In this document: piece after piece, positions 34,213 to 41,634 of the stretch
How positions within the stretch are numbered: position 1 is the stretch's first letter
Layout: each line of letters starts with the position of its first letter
NCBI RefSeq assembly: GCF_026913015.1
Contig: NZ_JAPTYD010000020.1
Coordinates: 1-63,901 of the forward strand
DNA from: Paracoccus benzoatiresistens
Lineage (GTDB): Bacteria > Pseudomonadota > Alphaproteobacteria > Rhodobacterales > Rhodobacteraceae
Reading direction: 5' to 3'
Length of the DNA: 63,901 nucleotides
The notes under the pieces: model-generated
The model's database searches: none
What the model was told of the DNA's origin: nothing
Seen by the model: only the letters and a program-made list of their open reading frames with translations
Translations under genes and position numbers: made by a program

Positions 34213-35421
34213 ATGCATGACGTCATCGTTCCGCTGGAGCAGGAAGGCACCACCGCGAAGATCCACCAGTGGTATGTCCGGCCGGGCCAAAGGGTCGCGG
34301 TCAACGACCCGCTGGTCGAACTGGAAACCGACAAGGTCACGGTTGAGGTTCCGGCCCTGGTCGCGGGTGTCCTGGCCGAGATCCTGATCGCGCCGGGCGC
34401 CGAGGCAAGGCCGGGCGCGGTTCTGGCCCGCATCGACACCGCGGCATCGGATGCGCCGCCGCCGTTGGAGGCCAGGCCGGACAAGACCGCCGAACCGGAT
34501 CAGCCGCAGGCGAAGGCGGCGGAAACGCGCCATTCCCCTGCCGTGCGCAAGGCGCTGGCCGAAACCGGCCTTGATCCCGCCGGCATCACGGGCACCGGGC
34601 GCGACGGGCGGCTGACGCGCGACGACGTGCTGTCCGCGGCAAGGACGCGTCCGCCTGCGCCCCCGGCCGAACAGCCGCTGGCTGAACCGGAACCTGCGCA
34701 GGTCCGGACGGGCGCGTCCGCCGAGGGCTCGACCTTCGTGCCGCATGACCGGATGCGGCTGGCCATCGCGCGCAACATGCTGGCCTCGGTCACGCAGGCG
34801 CCGCAGGTGACGGCTGTCTTCGAGGCGGATTTCGGCCCGCTGATGGCGCATCGCGCGAAGCACAAGGCGGACTTCGCCCGGGACGGCATCAATCTCAGCT
34901 ATACGGCCTATGTCGTCATGGCCTGCGTCGCCGCGATGCGGGCGGTGCCCCAGGTGAACAGCCGCTGGCACGAGGACCGGCTGGAAATCTTCCGCGACAT
35001 CAACATCGGCATCGGCACGGCGCTTGGCGACAAGGGGCTGGTCGTGCCGGTGATCGCCCGGGCGCAGAACCTGTCGCTGAAGGGCGTGGCGGCCGCGCTT
35101 CAGGACCAGACCAACCGCGCCCGCGCGGGCCAGCTTGGCCCGGCCGACATGGCGGGCGGCACCTTCACCATCTCGAACCACGGGGTGTCGGGGTCGCTGC
35201 TGGCGGCGCCGATCATCATCAACCAGCCGCAGTCGGCCATCCTGGGCGTCGGCAAGCTGGAAAAGCGCGTCGTCGTGCGCGAGGTGAACGGCACCGACAC
35301 GATCCAGATCCGGCCGATGGCCTATGTCTCGCTGACCATCGACCACCGCGCGCTGGACGGCCACCAGACCAACAGTTGGCTGTCGGCCTTCGTGGCGGCG
35401 CTGGAGGGATGGTCGTCATAG
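34213..35421 (+). CDS. bkdB: Dihydrolipoamide acyltransferase E2 of the branched-chain complex
   Basis: A 402-aa E2. One lipoyl domain is at 1-75, with the lipoylated Lys in ELETDKVTVEVPA, and a Pro/Ala linker follows. A peripheral-subunit-binding domain is at about 105-145 (SPAVRKALAETGLDPAGITGTGRDGRLTRDD). The catalytic acyltransferase domain is at about 175-402, with the HxxxDG active site as DHRALDGHQ near the C-terminus and NIGIGTALGDKGLVVPV. It moves the acyl group from E1 to CoA in a cubic or dodecahedral core complex. It starts 3 bp after the E1 stop, in the same operon. Confidence 0.93.
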   Translation: MHDVIVPLEQEGTTAKIHQWYVRPGQRVAVNDPLVELETDKVTVEVPALVAGVLAEILIAPGAEARPGAVLARIDTAASDAPPPLEARPDKTAEPDQPQAKAAETRHSPAVRKALAETGLDPAGITGTGRDGRLTRDDVLSAARTRPPAPPAEQPLAEPEPAQVRTGASAEGSTFVPHDRMRLAIARNMLASVTQAPQVTAVFEADFGPLMAHRAKHKADFARDGINLSYTAYVVMACVAAMRAVPQVNSRWHEDRLEIFRDINIGIGTALGDKGLVVPVIARAQNLSLKGVAAALQDQTNRARAGQLGPADMAGGTFTISNHGVSGSLLAAPIIINQPQSAILGVGKLEKRVVVREVNGTDTIQIRPMAYVSLTIDHRALDGHQTNSWLSAFVAALEGWSS

Positions 35422-35729
35422 GCGGCTGCAGGACCCGCAGGCGATCTCCCTGCGGCCAGACATCCTCCGGCGTCAGGAGAGCGCAGGGCACCTCGCGCGG
35501 CTGCCCTGCGCATCCGCGAACGGCTGGATGGTGACGCCGTGCCCGGCCTGTCTGCTCACGCGATCCTGGTCCTGCCATTGCTGGCAGTGCTGATCTGATT
35601 GGCCGTGCGGCGCGGATTTGATCTGCTCGATCGCCTTGCGCCATGGCAGTGTGTCGATCACCGTGGACAGGGTTCTTCGCGCAAACATCGGCGTGGACGT
35701 TTGCCGGACGGACCATTATCTATAATCGA
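35422..35729. other. Intergenic region upstream of bioR
   Basis: About 300 bp between bkdB and bioR. A 71-codon minus-strand frame (35688-35473) has no ribosome site and no recognisable product. The only clear signal is the BioR operator at the right end. Confidence 0.5.
35716..35725. promoter_or_regulatory. BioR operator upstream of bioR
   Basis: TTATCTATAA is an exact match to the alphaproteobacterial BioR box and overlaps a TATAAT -10 hexamer at 35721-35726. The annotated bioR ATG is only 4 bp downstream, which implies autoregulation. It also implies either a leaderless transcript or a true start further in, such as the in-frame GTG at 35760. Confidence 0.85.
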
Positions 35730-36395
35730 ATGAAGCATAAGCCTGAAGATACCCTGGCGGTGAAGATCGCCCGCAGCCTGGCAGATCGCATCATCACGGG
35801 GACCATACCTCCGGGCACCCCCTTGCGGCAGGATCACATCGCGACGGAATTCGGCGCAAGCCATGTACCTGTCCGGGAAGCGTTCCGTCATCTGGAGGCG
35901 CAGGGGTTGGCAGTCAGTGAGCCGCGGCGCGGCATGCGGGTCACGTCGTTTGATGTGGAAGAACTGCACGAGGTTGCAGCGATGCGCGCCTCGCTCGAGG
36001 TTCTGGCCTTGCGGCACGCAGCACCCAAGATCACCCTTGCCATGCTGGATGCCGCCGAGGAAGCGACACGTGCTGCAGACGCCTCGCGCGAGGTGCGCGA
36101 GTGGGAAGCCGCCAATCGCCGCTTCCATCGCCTGATCCTGACGCCCTGCGCGATGCCCCGTCTGCTGTCGACCATCGATGGCCTGCACATGGCCAGCGCG
36201 CGCTTCCTGTTTGCGGCGTGGCGCACGGAATGGGAGGCGCAGACAGATCATGAACACCGTGCGATCCTTGCCGCGCTGCGCCGGGGCCAGACGGATGTGG
36301 CCTGCACGATCCTGTCAAAGCATGTAAGCCGGCCGGGAAGACGAAATGTCCAAAATTCTGATGGCCGTTCAAATCGTTACGTTATACTTGGCTGA
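35730..36395 (+). CDS. bioR: GntR-family biotin repressor BioR
   Basis: A 221-aa FadR-subfamily GntR regulator. The winged HTH is at about 8-75 (LAVKIARSLADRIITGTIPPGTPLRQDHIATEFGAS; VPVREAFRHLEAQGLA) and the helical FCD domain at 80-200 (AAMRASLEVLALRHAAP; NRRFHRLIL; EHRAILAALRRG). Exact BioR boxes lie directly in front of it and between it and bioY, so it represses itself and the bioY-bioB pair. In this family the repressing signal is linked to biotin status. The ATG at 35730 has no ribosome site and lies at the promoter itself; GTG 35760 is a credible alternative start. The C-terminus (RPGRRNVQNSDGRSNRYVILG) looks ragged compared with the family. Confidence 0.9.
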   Translation: MKHKPEDTLAVKIARSLADRIITGTIPPGTPLRQDHIATEFGASHVPVREAFRHLEAQGLAVSEPRRGMRVTSFDVEELHEVAAMRASLEVLALRHAAPKITLAMLDAAEEATRAADASREVREWEAANRRFHRLILTPCAMPRLLSTIDGLHMASARFLFAAWRTEWEAQTDHEHRAILAALRRGQTDVACTILSKHVSRPGRRNVQNSDGRSNRYVILG

Positions 36396-36405
36396 TTATC
36401 TATAA
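36396..36405. promoter_or_regulatory. BioR operator upstream of bioY-bioB
   Basis: A second exact TTATCTATAA begins at the base after the bioR stop codon and 60 bp before the bioY start. It covers a TATAAT -10 element (36401-36406), so BioR binding would directly block RNA polymerase. Confidence 0.88.
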
Positions 36406-36438
36406 TCCGCATTGCCCGAGGCGCTAGCCGCTGATTAG

Positions 36439-36448
36439 TCATAGATAG
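36439..36448. promoter_or_regulatory. Possible degenerate second BioR box
   Basis: TCATAGATAG differs at two positions from the reverse form of the BioR box (TTATAGATAA). It lies in the bioY leader, 43 bp from the perfect box. It may be a weak auxiliary site or chance. Confidence 0.3.
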
Positions 36449-36465
36449 CTTCTTGAGGGAGACCT

Positions 36466-37032
36466 ATGATGATGTCGCGCACAGGCTTGGTCGGGCCAGG
36501 AGCCCGGACTCTTTATCGCCACCTTCCATTGACGGCAGCGCTTGCCGCTCTCATCACGCTTGCGGCCAAGGTTCAGGTGCCGTTCTGGCCGGTGCCGATG
36601 ACGATGCACACGCTTGCGGTCATGACGATTGCCCTTCTTGCAGGGCCTCGGGTGGCGGTCGGCGCAATGGCCGCCTATCTGGCGGCGGGCGCAGCGGGCC
36701 TGCCCGTGTTTTCCGGATCGCCGGCCCGGGGCATCGGCATTGCCTATATGGCCGGTCCCACGGGTGGGTATCTTCTCGGCTATCTGCTGGCGGCCGGCCT
36801 TGTCGGATGGCTGGCGCTCGGCGGGGGCACGCTGCGGCGGGTCCTGGCCATGCTGGCCGGTCTGGCGGTGATCTATGCGGTTGGCGCAGCATGGCTGTCT
36901 GCCTTCGTGCCGGCAGACAAGGTGCTGGCAGTGGGAGTCCTTCCCTTTCTCCTGGGCGATCTCCTGAAGATCGGCGTGGCCGCGCTGCTCGCTGCCCTCT
37001 GGACCAGAATGCGCGGGAAGGGCCGGGCATGA
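36466..37032 (+). CDS. bioY: Biotin transporter substrate-binding subunit BioY
   Basis: A 188-aa membrane protein of the BioY S-component family with about six helices. Family motifs include [18 protein letters not shown], a Gly/Ala-rich [13 protein letters not shown] and [15 protein letters not shown]. It imports biotin, alone or with a shared ECF ATPase/EcfT module that is not in this window. Three ATG codons run in tandem at the start, preceded by GAGGGAGA. It overlaps bioB by 4 bp (ATGA) and is under the BioR box at 36396. Confidence 0.95.
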   Translation: MMMSRTGLVGPGARTLYRHLPLTAALAALITLAAKVQVPFWPVPMTMHTLAVMTIALLAGPRVAVGAMAAYLAAGAAGLPVFSGSPARGIGIAYMAGPTGGYLLGYLLAAGLVGWLALGGGTLRRVLAMLAGLAVIYAVGAAWLSAFVPADKVLAVGVLPFLLGDLLKIGVAALLAALWTRMRGKGRA

Positions 37033-37997
37033 TCCGCCACGACTGGACGCTTGAGGAGGCCCGCGCCATTCATGCGCTGCCCTTTCCCGACCTCATGCAT
37101 CGCGCCGAAGCCATCCACCGGGCCCATTTCGATCCCCATGTCGTGGAACAGGCGAGCCTTCTCAGCATCAAGACCGGCGGCTGCCCCGAGGACTGCGGCT
37201 ACTGCTCGCAAAGCGCCCACCACGACACTGGCGTAAAGGCCACCAAGCTGATGGGGGTGGAGGCCGTTCTGGCCGCCGCCCGCCGCGCCAAGGCGGCCGG
37301 GGCGCAGCGCTTCTGTATGGGTGCGGCTTGGCGCAGCCCCAAGGATCGCGATCTCGAGGCGCTCTGCGCCATGATCAGAGGCGTGCGCGAGTTGGGAATG
37401 GAAACCTGCATGACGCTTGGCATGCTGTCGCCCGATCAGGTGGCGCGGCTGAAGATGGCCGGTCTGGATTTCTACAACCACAACATCGACACCTCGCCCG
37501 ACTATTATGCCCGGATTGCCACCACCCGCACCATGGAGGACCGGCTGGAAACGCTGGAGCATGTGCGGAAGGGCGGCATCAAGGTCTGCTGCGGCGGCAT
37601 CCTCGGCATGGGAGAGGACGAGGAGGACCGCATCGCGATGCTTGTCCTGCTGGCCAATCTTGAACGCCACCCGGAAAGCGTTCCGATCAACCTATGGCAG
37701 CCCATCGCCAACACCCCGGTCAAGACGATGGCGCAGCCGGTCGAGCCCTTCTCTCTGGTCCGTGCCGTGGCCTTGGCGCGCATCCTCATGCCCGAAAGCG
37801 TCGTGCGCCTATCGGCCGGACGCACGGGGATGAGCGACGAGCTGCAAGCCCTGTGCTTTCTTGCGGGCGCCAACTCCATCTTCGCGGGCGACGTGCTTCT
37901 GACCACCGGCAACCCGGCTTCATGGCAGGACGCAGACCTGTTCGCGCGGCTCGGGATGCGCAGCGACATTGTTCGGAAGGCTTGTTCCGACGCATGA
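37029..37997 (+). CDS. bioB: Biotin synthase
   Basis: A 322-aa radical-SAM enzyme that inserts sulfur into dethiobiotin. The CxxxCxxC cluster motif is in [13 protein letters not shown], and family blocks include [20 protein letters not shown] and [11 protein letters not shown]. The auxiliary [2Fe-2S] ligands appear as Cys in RFCMG, MTLG-flanking Cys and VCCGGI. Translation is coupled to bioY (ATGA). The other biotin genes (bioF, bioA, bioD) are not adjacent. The cell may therefore complete biotin from imported dethiobiotin, or keep the remaining genes elsewhere. Confidence 0.96.
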   Translation: MIRHDWTLEEARAIHALPFPDLMHRAEAIHRAHFDPHVVEQASLLSIKTGGCPEDCGYCSQSAHHDTGVKATKLMGVEAVLAAARRAKAAGAQRFCMGAAWRSPKDRDLEALCAMIRGVRELGMETCMTLGMLSPDQVARLKMAGLDFYNHNIDTSPDYYARIATTRTMEDRLETLEHVRKGGIKVCCGGILGMGEDEEDRIAMLVLLANLERHPESVPINLWQPIANTPVKTMAQPVEPFSLVRAVALARILMPESVVRLSAGRTGMSDELQALCFLAGANSIFAGDVLLTTGNPASWQDADLFARLGMRSDIVRKACSDA

Positions 37998-38347
37998 AAC
38001 GGTGCCAGCGGCTGCATCTGTGCTCCGGAGTAGCAACACGGCTTTTCCGGAGCTTTCAGCTTGGGCCCGCAACCCACTGGTGTCAGGCCCGCGGGCTTCT
38101 TTCCCATAAAGCCATGGAAGCCGCGGGTCGATGATCGGCGCGTGCTTAGTGGCGTGATCTTCGCCGACCGCCACAGGTTGCGGTGGTGCGGTGATATGCT
38201 TCAGCGTCGGCACTCAGTCTCGAACAAATGTGGCGGCGAAGGCTGGCAGAAGCCGGCATGTTCAAAGCTCTGCGACCGACGGCAGTTTCCCGGAACCAAC
38301 TGTCTTTGAAGGAATTGGATAGCATATTGTCAATCTGGAGATCAGAG
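37998..38347. other. Intergenic region downstream of bioB
   Basis: 350 bp without a convincing gene. The left part carries two hairpins (see the terminator entry). The right part (about 38280-38347) is A/T-richer and presumably holds the promoter of the DUF1236 gene, but no confident -35/-10 pair could be assigned. Confidence 0.5.
38022..38101 (+). terminator. Tandem hairpins, probable terminator of bioR-bioY-bioB
   Basis: The first stem is GCTCCGGA (38022-38029) with TCCGGAGC (38046-38053), then TTTC. The second stem is GCCCGC (38065-38070) with GCGGGC (38091-38096), followed by TTCTTT. Neither has a long T tract, but their position 25-100 bp after the bioB stop fits termination. Confidence 0.5.
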
Positions 38348-38803
38348 ATGAAGTCGATCCTGTCTACCACCTCTCTTGTTGCGGCCCTTGTCGCGGGTCC
38401 CGTCGTCGCACAAACCACCATCGTGACCGAAACCACGCCCTCGACCACCGAAGTCCAGACCGATGCCGAGACCACGGGCGGCGGTGCGGCGGGCGGGGCG
38501 GCCTCGGGCGCGATTGCGGGGGCGGCCGTCGGCGGTCCCGTGGGCGCGGCCGTCGGAGCCGTTGCCGGCGGCGTTGTCGGCGACATCAGCGAAGACGCCC
38601 TGACCCCGGAAACCAAGACCTACGTCATGGAGAACCAGACCGAATCGGTGGTCATCGATGGCGACGTAGCCGTTGGAACGCTGGTGCCGGAGTCGGCCGA
38701 GATCCATACCATTCCCGAATCCCAGTACAGCTACGTTTATGTCGACGACCGGCCCGTCCTGGTGGAGCCGCAAAGCCGCAAGATCGTCCACATCTACGAG
38801 TGA
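38348..38803 (+). CDS. Small exported DUF1236 protein
   Basis: A 151-aa protein. The signal peptide is at about 1-21 (MKSILSTTSLVAALVAGPVVA, then QTT). A Thr-rich stretch and a Gly/Ala-rich segment with alternating AAVGG/AVGAVAGG repeats (about 45-80) come next; the latter may insert in or span a membrane like glycine-zipper proteins. The C-terminal DUF1236 domain is at about 95-151, containing VPESAEIHTIPESQYSYVYVDD and ending IVHIYE. DUF1236 proteins are periplasmic and of unknown function. The next gene encodes another envelope protein (OmpA family). Confidence 0.8.
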   Translation: MKSILSTTSLVAALVAGPVVAQTTIVTETTPSTTEVQTDAETTGGGAAGGAASGAIAGAAVGGPVGAAVGAVAGGVVGDISEDALTPETKTYVMENQTESVVIDGDVAVGTLVPESAEIHTIPESQYSYVYVDDRPVLVEPQSRKIVHIYE

Positions 38804-38876
38804 CAAGTTCCCCGGCAGGCTGGCCGTCGTGCCGGCCTGCCGCAAGCTGGAATGAGAAACCTTCACCCGATCCTGC

Positions 38877-39086
38877 ATGTTGGCCCCGGGCGGTGGGACT
38901 GGTCGTCAGCAGGTCCGGTGCAGGGCTTTGACCCGAGAAGAACGCTGGCGGCTCACGGCACTGTTACAGAGAAGGAACCAGTCCTACCTCAAGGCTGCAG
39001 ATCACAACGCAAAAGGTTGCCAGCCATGTCGGAACCGGCTGGCCAGAACAGCCGACCTGGCCGGGAACAAGCCGGAAGACGGTTGA
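38877..39086 (+). CDS. Possible small protein, unassigned
   Basis: An open frame of 69 codons in the 367-bp gap between the DUF1236 and OmpA-family genes (38804-39170). Its C-terminal 50 residues look protein-like: LTREERWRLTALLQRRN, then SYLKAADHNAKGCQPCRNR with a C-x2-C pair. The N-terminal 15 residues do not, and no good ribosome site precedes the ATG; a TTG just before LTREERW is an alternative start. I do not recognise it. The rest of the gap shows only an imperfect G/C hairpin at about 38812-38842 and the AAGGAG site of the next gene. Confidence 0.25.
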   Translation: MLAPGGGTGRQQVRCRALTREERWRLTALLQRRNQSYLKAADHNAKGCQPCRNRLARTADLAGNKPEDG

Positions 39087-39170
39087 GAAGGTCAAGTCTG
39101 AAGCAGGGAAAGATGAACCCTTTCCCCTCCCATCCGTTCTCTGCCCACATCTAGCACTCAAGGAGCAGAA

Positions 39171-41306
39171 ATGCGCCGAATCTTTCAGAACACGACTGCT
39201 ATCGCAGCCTGCCTGTCGTTGCTGAGCCCGCATATGGCAGCAGCCCAGGCGGCGGCGAATGGCGAAGCACAGGTGGTGCCGCCCGCCGCCGAAACCATGC
39301 CGCAAGCGGATGCCGCGACCGGAGCAGCCACCAAGGATGCCGCGCCTGCCGAGGGCAATGCCGCCGAGGCAAGCCCGGCGGAAGCTGCCGAGGCAGGGAC
39401 CGACACACCGGCAGCGACCGAGGGTGAGGAGCCTTCCGCCGAGCCTGGCGCGGCGATGGAAGCTGAGACGGACACAAGCGGTGCTTCTGCCACCGAGGAG
39501 CAGCTGTCGGACGAGACGATGCCTGCGGAGCAAGAGGGCGCCGATGCTGCCGCCACCGGGGCGCCCGAAGCCCCCTCGAAGGCTTCGGCCGCACCTGCAG
39601 AGGGCGAAACCGATGCACCCGCTGCGGCAGCTCCGTCCGACACGGAGGCGGATGCAGCCGCTGAAGCCGATACGGCCGGCGACGAAGCATCGCTGGACGA
39701 GGCAATGGCTGCAGAGCAAGAGGGCGCCGATGCTGCGGCCACCGGGACAGCCGAAACCCCCTCCGAGGCTTCGGCTGCCCCTGCAGAGGGCGAAACCAAT
39801 GCACCCGCTGCGGCAGCTCCGTCCGGCGCGGACGCCGATGCAGCCGCTGAAGCCGATACGGCCGGCGATGAAACATCGCTGGATGAGGCGATGGCTGCCG
39901 AGCAAGAGGGCGCCGTTGCTGCCGCGCCCGAGGCAACCGGAACTGCGTCCGAGACCTCGACTGCACCCGCCGAGGCAGCGACCGAGAGCGATGCAGCCGC
40001 TAAAGCCGACACTGCCGGCGGTGAAACATCGCTGGACGAGGCGATGGCTGCGGAGCAAAAGGGCGCCGATGCTGCCGCGCCCGAGGCCGCCGGAACATCG
40101 CCCGAGGCCGGGACGACCGCAACGGACGCTGGTGCCGCAACCGGGGCCAAGACTTCGACCGACGCGCGGGCAACGACCACTGCCGGGGGCGAGGCGTCCG
40201 CCGAGTCGAGCGCAGCCGAAACGGAGGTTGCACGCGACGCCGCACAGCGCACCGAACCGCCGGCCGCTGCCGCGCTTGACGACGCGGCCACTGCCGAGGT
40301 GACGGAGGAAGAGGTCACCGAGGAAAACAGCCGCTCGTCGAGTGAAGATTTCGACACGACGCTGCAGCAGGCGACCTCGACCGAGGGCAACCAGGCGCGT
40401 CCGGACGGCGATGAGGATGACGACAACGACCTGGCCAAGGCGCTTCTGCTGGGGCTGGGCGGCGTTGCTGTTGGCGCGATGCTGAACAACAACCGTCAGG
40501 TGGCGCTGTCGACGCCTGATCGTATCGTCGTGACGCGTTCGGATGGCAGCCAGCAGCTGATCAAGGACGACGTGGCCCTGCTGCGCCAGCCGGGTTCGAC
40601 CGTCGCGACCGAGAACTTCGATGACGGGTCTTCGCGCACGGTGGTCACCCGCTCGGATGGCAGCCGCGTCGTGACGATCCGCGACGCCGACCTGCGCGTC
40701 CTGCGCCGCACCCTGGTGTCGGCCGATGGCACGCAAACGGTTCTGCTGGATGAAACCACGGCTGTGGAGCCTGTCGACATCGCAAGCCTTCCCGCCCCGG
40801 CAAAAGGCTATGACGGGCCTGCCGCCGATCTGGACGAGACGCAACTGCGCGAAGCCCTGATGGCTGAATCGGCCGTCGACCGCCGTTTCAGCCTGTCGCA
40901 GATCCGCGACATCCCGCAGGTCCGGTCGCTGGTTGCCCCGGTCGACGTCAGCGCCATCACGTTCGAGACGAACTCGGCTGCCATCAGCCCCGACCAGGCC
41001 AAGCAGCTGACCAATCTGGGCAATGTGATCCGTGAAGCGATCGGCAGCAACCCGAAGGAAATCTTCCTGATCGAGGGTCACACCGACACCGTGGGCGACG
41101 CAGCTGCCAATCTTGCGCTGTCGGATCGTCGCGCCGAGTCCGTCGCGCTGGCCCTGACCGAGTATTTCCAGGTTCCGCCGGAAAACATGGTTGTCCAGGG
41201 TTACGGGGAGCAGTTTCCGAAGATCCAGCAGGAAGGTGACGTTCGCGAGAACCGCCGCGCATCGGTGCGCCGGATCACCGATCTGCTGCAGACTGCAGCG
41301 AACTGA
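39171..41306 (+). CDS. OmpA-family protein with acidic Ala-rich repeat region
   Basis: A 711-aa envelope protein. The signal peptide is at about 1-25 (ending HMAAAQA). A very long low-complexity region rich in Ala, Glu, Asp and Thr covers about 28-400 and includes tandem repeats of 62, 62 and 51 residues. A hydrophobic Gly segment is at about 420-440 (ALLLGLGGVAVGAML). A region with VVTRSDGS-type motifs repeats at 440-520. The OmpA peptidoglycan-binding domain is at about 585-705 (FETNSAAISPDQAKQLTNLGNVI; IEGHTDTVGDAAANLALSDRRAESV). It probably links the outer membrane or periplasm to peptidoglycan. A strong AAGGAG site precedes the ATG and a perfect terminator follows the stop. Confidence 0.88.
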   Translation: MRRIFQNTTAIAACLSLLSPHMAAAQAAANGEAQVVPPAAETMPQADAATGAATKDAAPAEGNAAEASPAEAAEAGTDTPAATEGEEPSAEPGAAMEAETDTSGASATEEQLSDETMPAEQEGADAAATGAPEAPSKASAAPAEGETDAPAAAAPSDTEADAAAEADTAGDEASLDEAMAAEQEGADAAATGTAETPSEASAAPAEGETNAPAAAAPSGADADAAAEADTAGDETSLDEAMAAEQEGAVAAAPEATGTASETSTAPAEAATESDAAAKADTAGGETSLDEAMAAEQKGADAAAPEAAGTSPEAGTTATDAGAATGAKTSTDARATTTAGGEASAESSAAETEVARDAAQRTEPPAAAALDDAATAEVTEEEVTEENSRSSSEDFDTTLQQATSTEGNQARPDGDEDDDNDLAKALLLGLGGVAVGAMLNNNRQVALSTPDRIVVTRSDGSQQLIKDDVALLRQPGSTVATENFDDGSSRTVVTRSDGSRVVTIRDADLRVLRRTLVSADGTQTVLLDETTAVEPVDIASLPAPAKGYDGPAADLDETQLREALMAESAVDRRFSLSQIRDIPQVRSLVAPVDVSAITFETNSAAISPDQAKQLTNLGNVIREAIGSNPKEIFLIEGHTDTVGDAAANLALSDRRAESVALALTEYFQVPPENMVVQGYGEQFPKIQQEGDVRENRRASVRRITDLLQTAAN
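39510..40130 (+). repeat. Tandem coding repeats in the OmpA-family gene
   Basis: The block coding DEAM-AEQEGA begins at 39510, 39696, 39882 and 40035. Steps are 186, 186 and 153 bp, all multiples of three. Units encode acidic Ala-rich peptides with recurring ADTAGDE-SLDEAMAAEQ. The third step is shortened by 11 codons. Such in-frame arrays can expand or contract by recombination. Confidence 0.8.
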
Positions 41307-41330
41307 TCGATCTGTCGGCGACGACTTCCA

Positions 41331-41358
41331 GGCGGCTCCGGGGTGGAGCCGCCTTTTT
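41331..41358 (+). terminator. Rho-independent terminator after the OmpA-family gene
   Basis: A perfect 9-bp stem GGCGGCTCC (41331-41339) / GGAGCCGCC (41345-41353) has a 5-nt loop and is followed by TTTTT (41354-41358). It begins 25 bp after the stop codon. Confidence 0.92.
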
Positions 41359-41634
41359 CATGCCGATACGGGTTGCAAGCCGTCGCCGATCTGATCGGCC
41401 CTGTCACTGATGCCGTTCTGAACGGCGTCTTGGAACGGCAAAGCCATTGGGGCGGGCGGAAACAGCGCACCGGCACCGGCTTTCTGATCCTTCCTCGTCT
41501 GCGGTGTGCTGCGGGTTAAGGTTCGCAATGGACCATGCTCTCGCCACAGCGTGGCAGTCGCTGCGATGCCGTTCATTGCTTCAATACTGCAACGCTTCGA
41601 GCAGCCCCCGATGCTTTCATCCGCTCGGGGGGCT
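41359..41634. other. Spacer between the OmpA terminator and the insertion sequence
   Basis: About 275 bp to the presumed left end of the IS element. A minus-strand open stretch runs through it into the element but has no recognisable product. I see no gene or site that can be supported. Confidence 0.4.

Noticed and set aside
35473..35688. 71-codon minus-strand frame upstream of bioR
   Set aside because: No ribosome site, biased composition and no recognisable motif.
39185..40492. Ser/Ala/Val-rich minus-strand frame opposite the same repeats
   Set aside because: Low-complexity antisense of the repeat array; the plus strand has the signal peptide, OmpA domain, ribosome site and terminator.
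38964..41081. Gly/Arg-rich minus-strand frame of about 700 codons opposite the OmpA-family gene
   Set aside because: Its composition simply mirrors the Ala/Glu repeats of the real gene, and it has no ribosome site or family motif.
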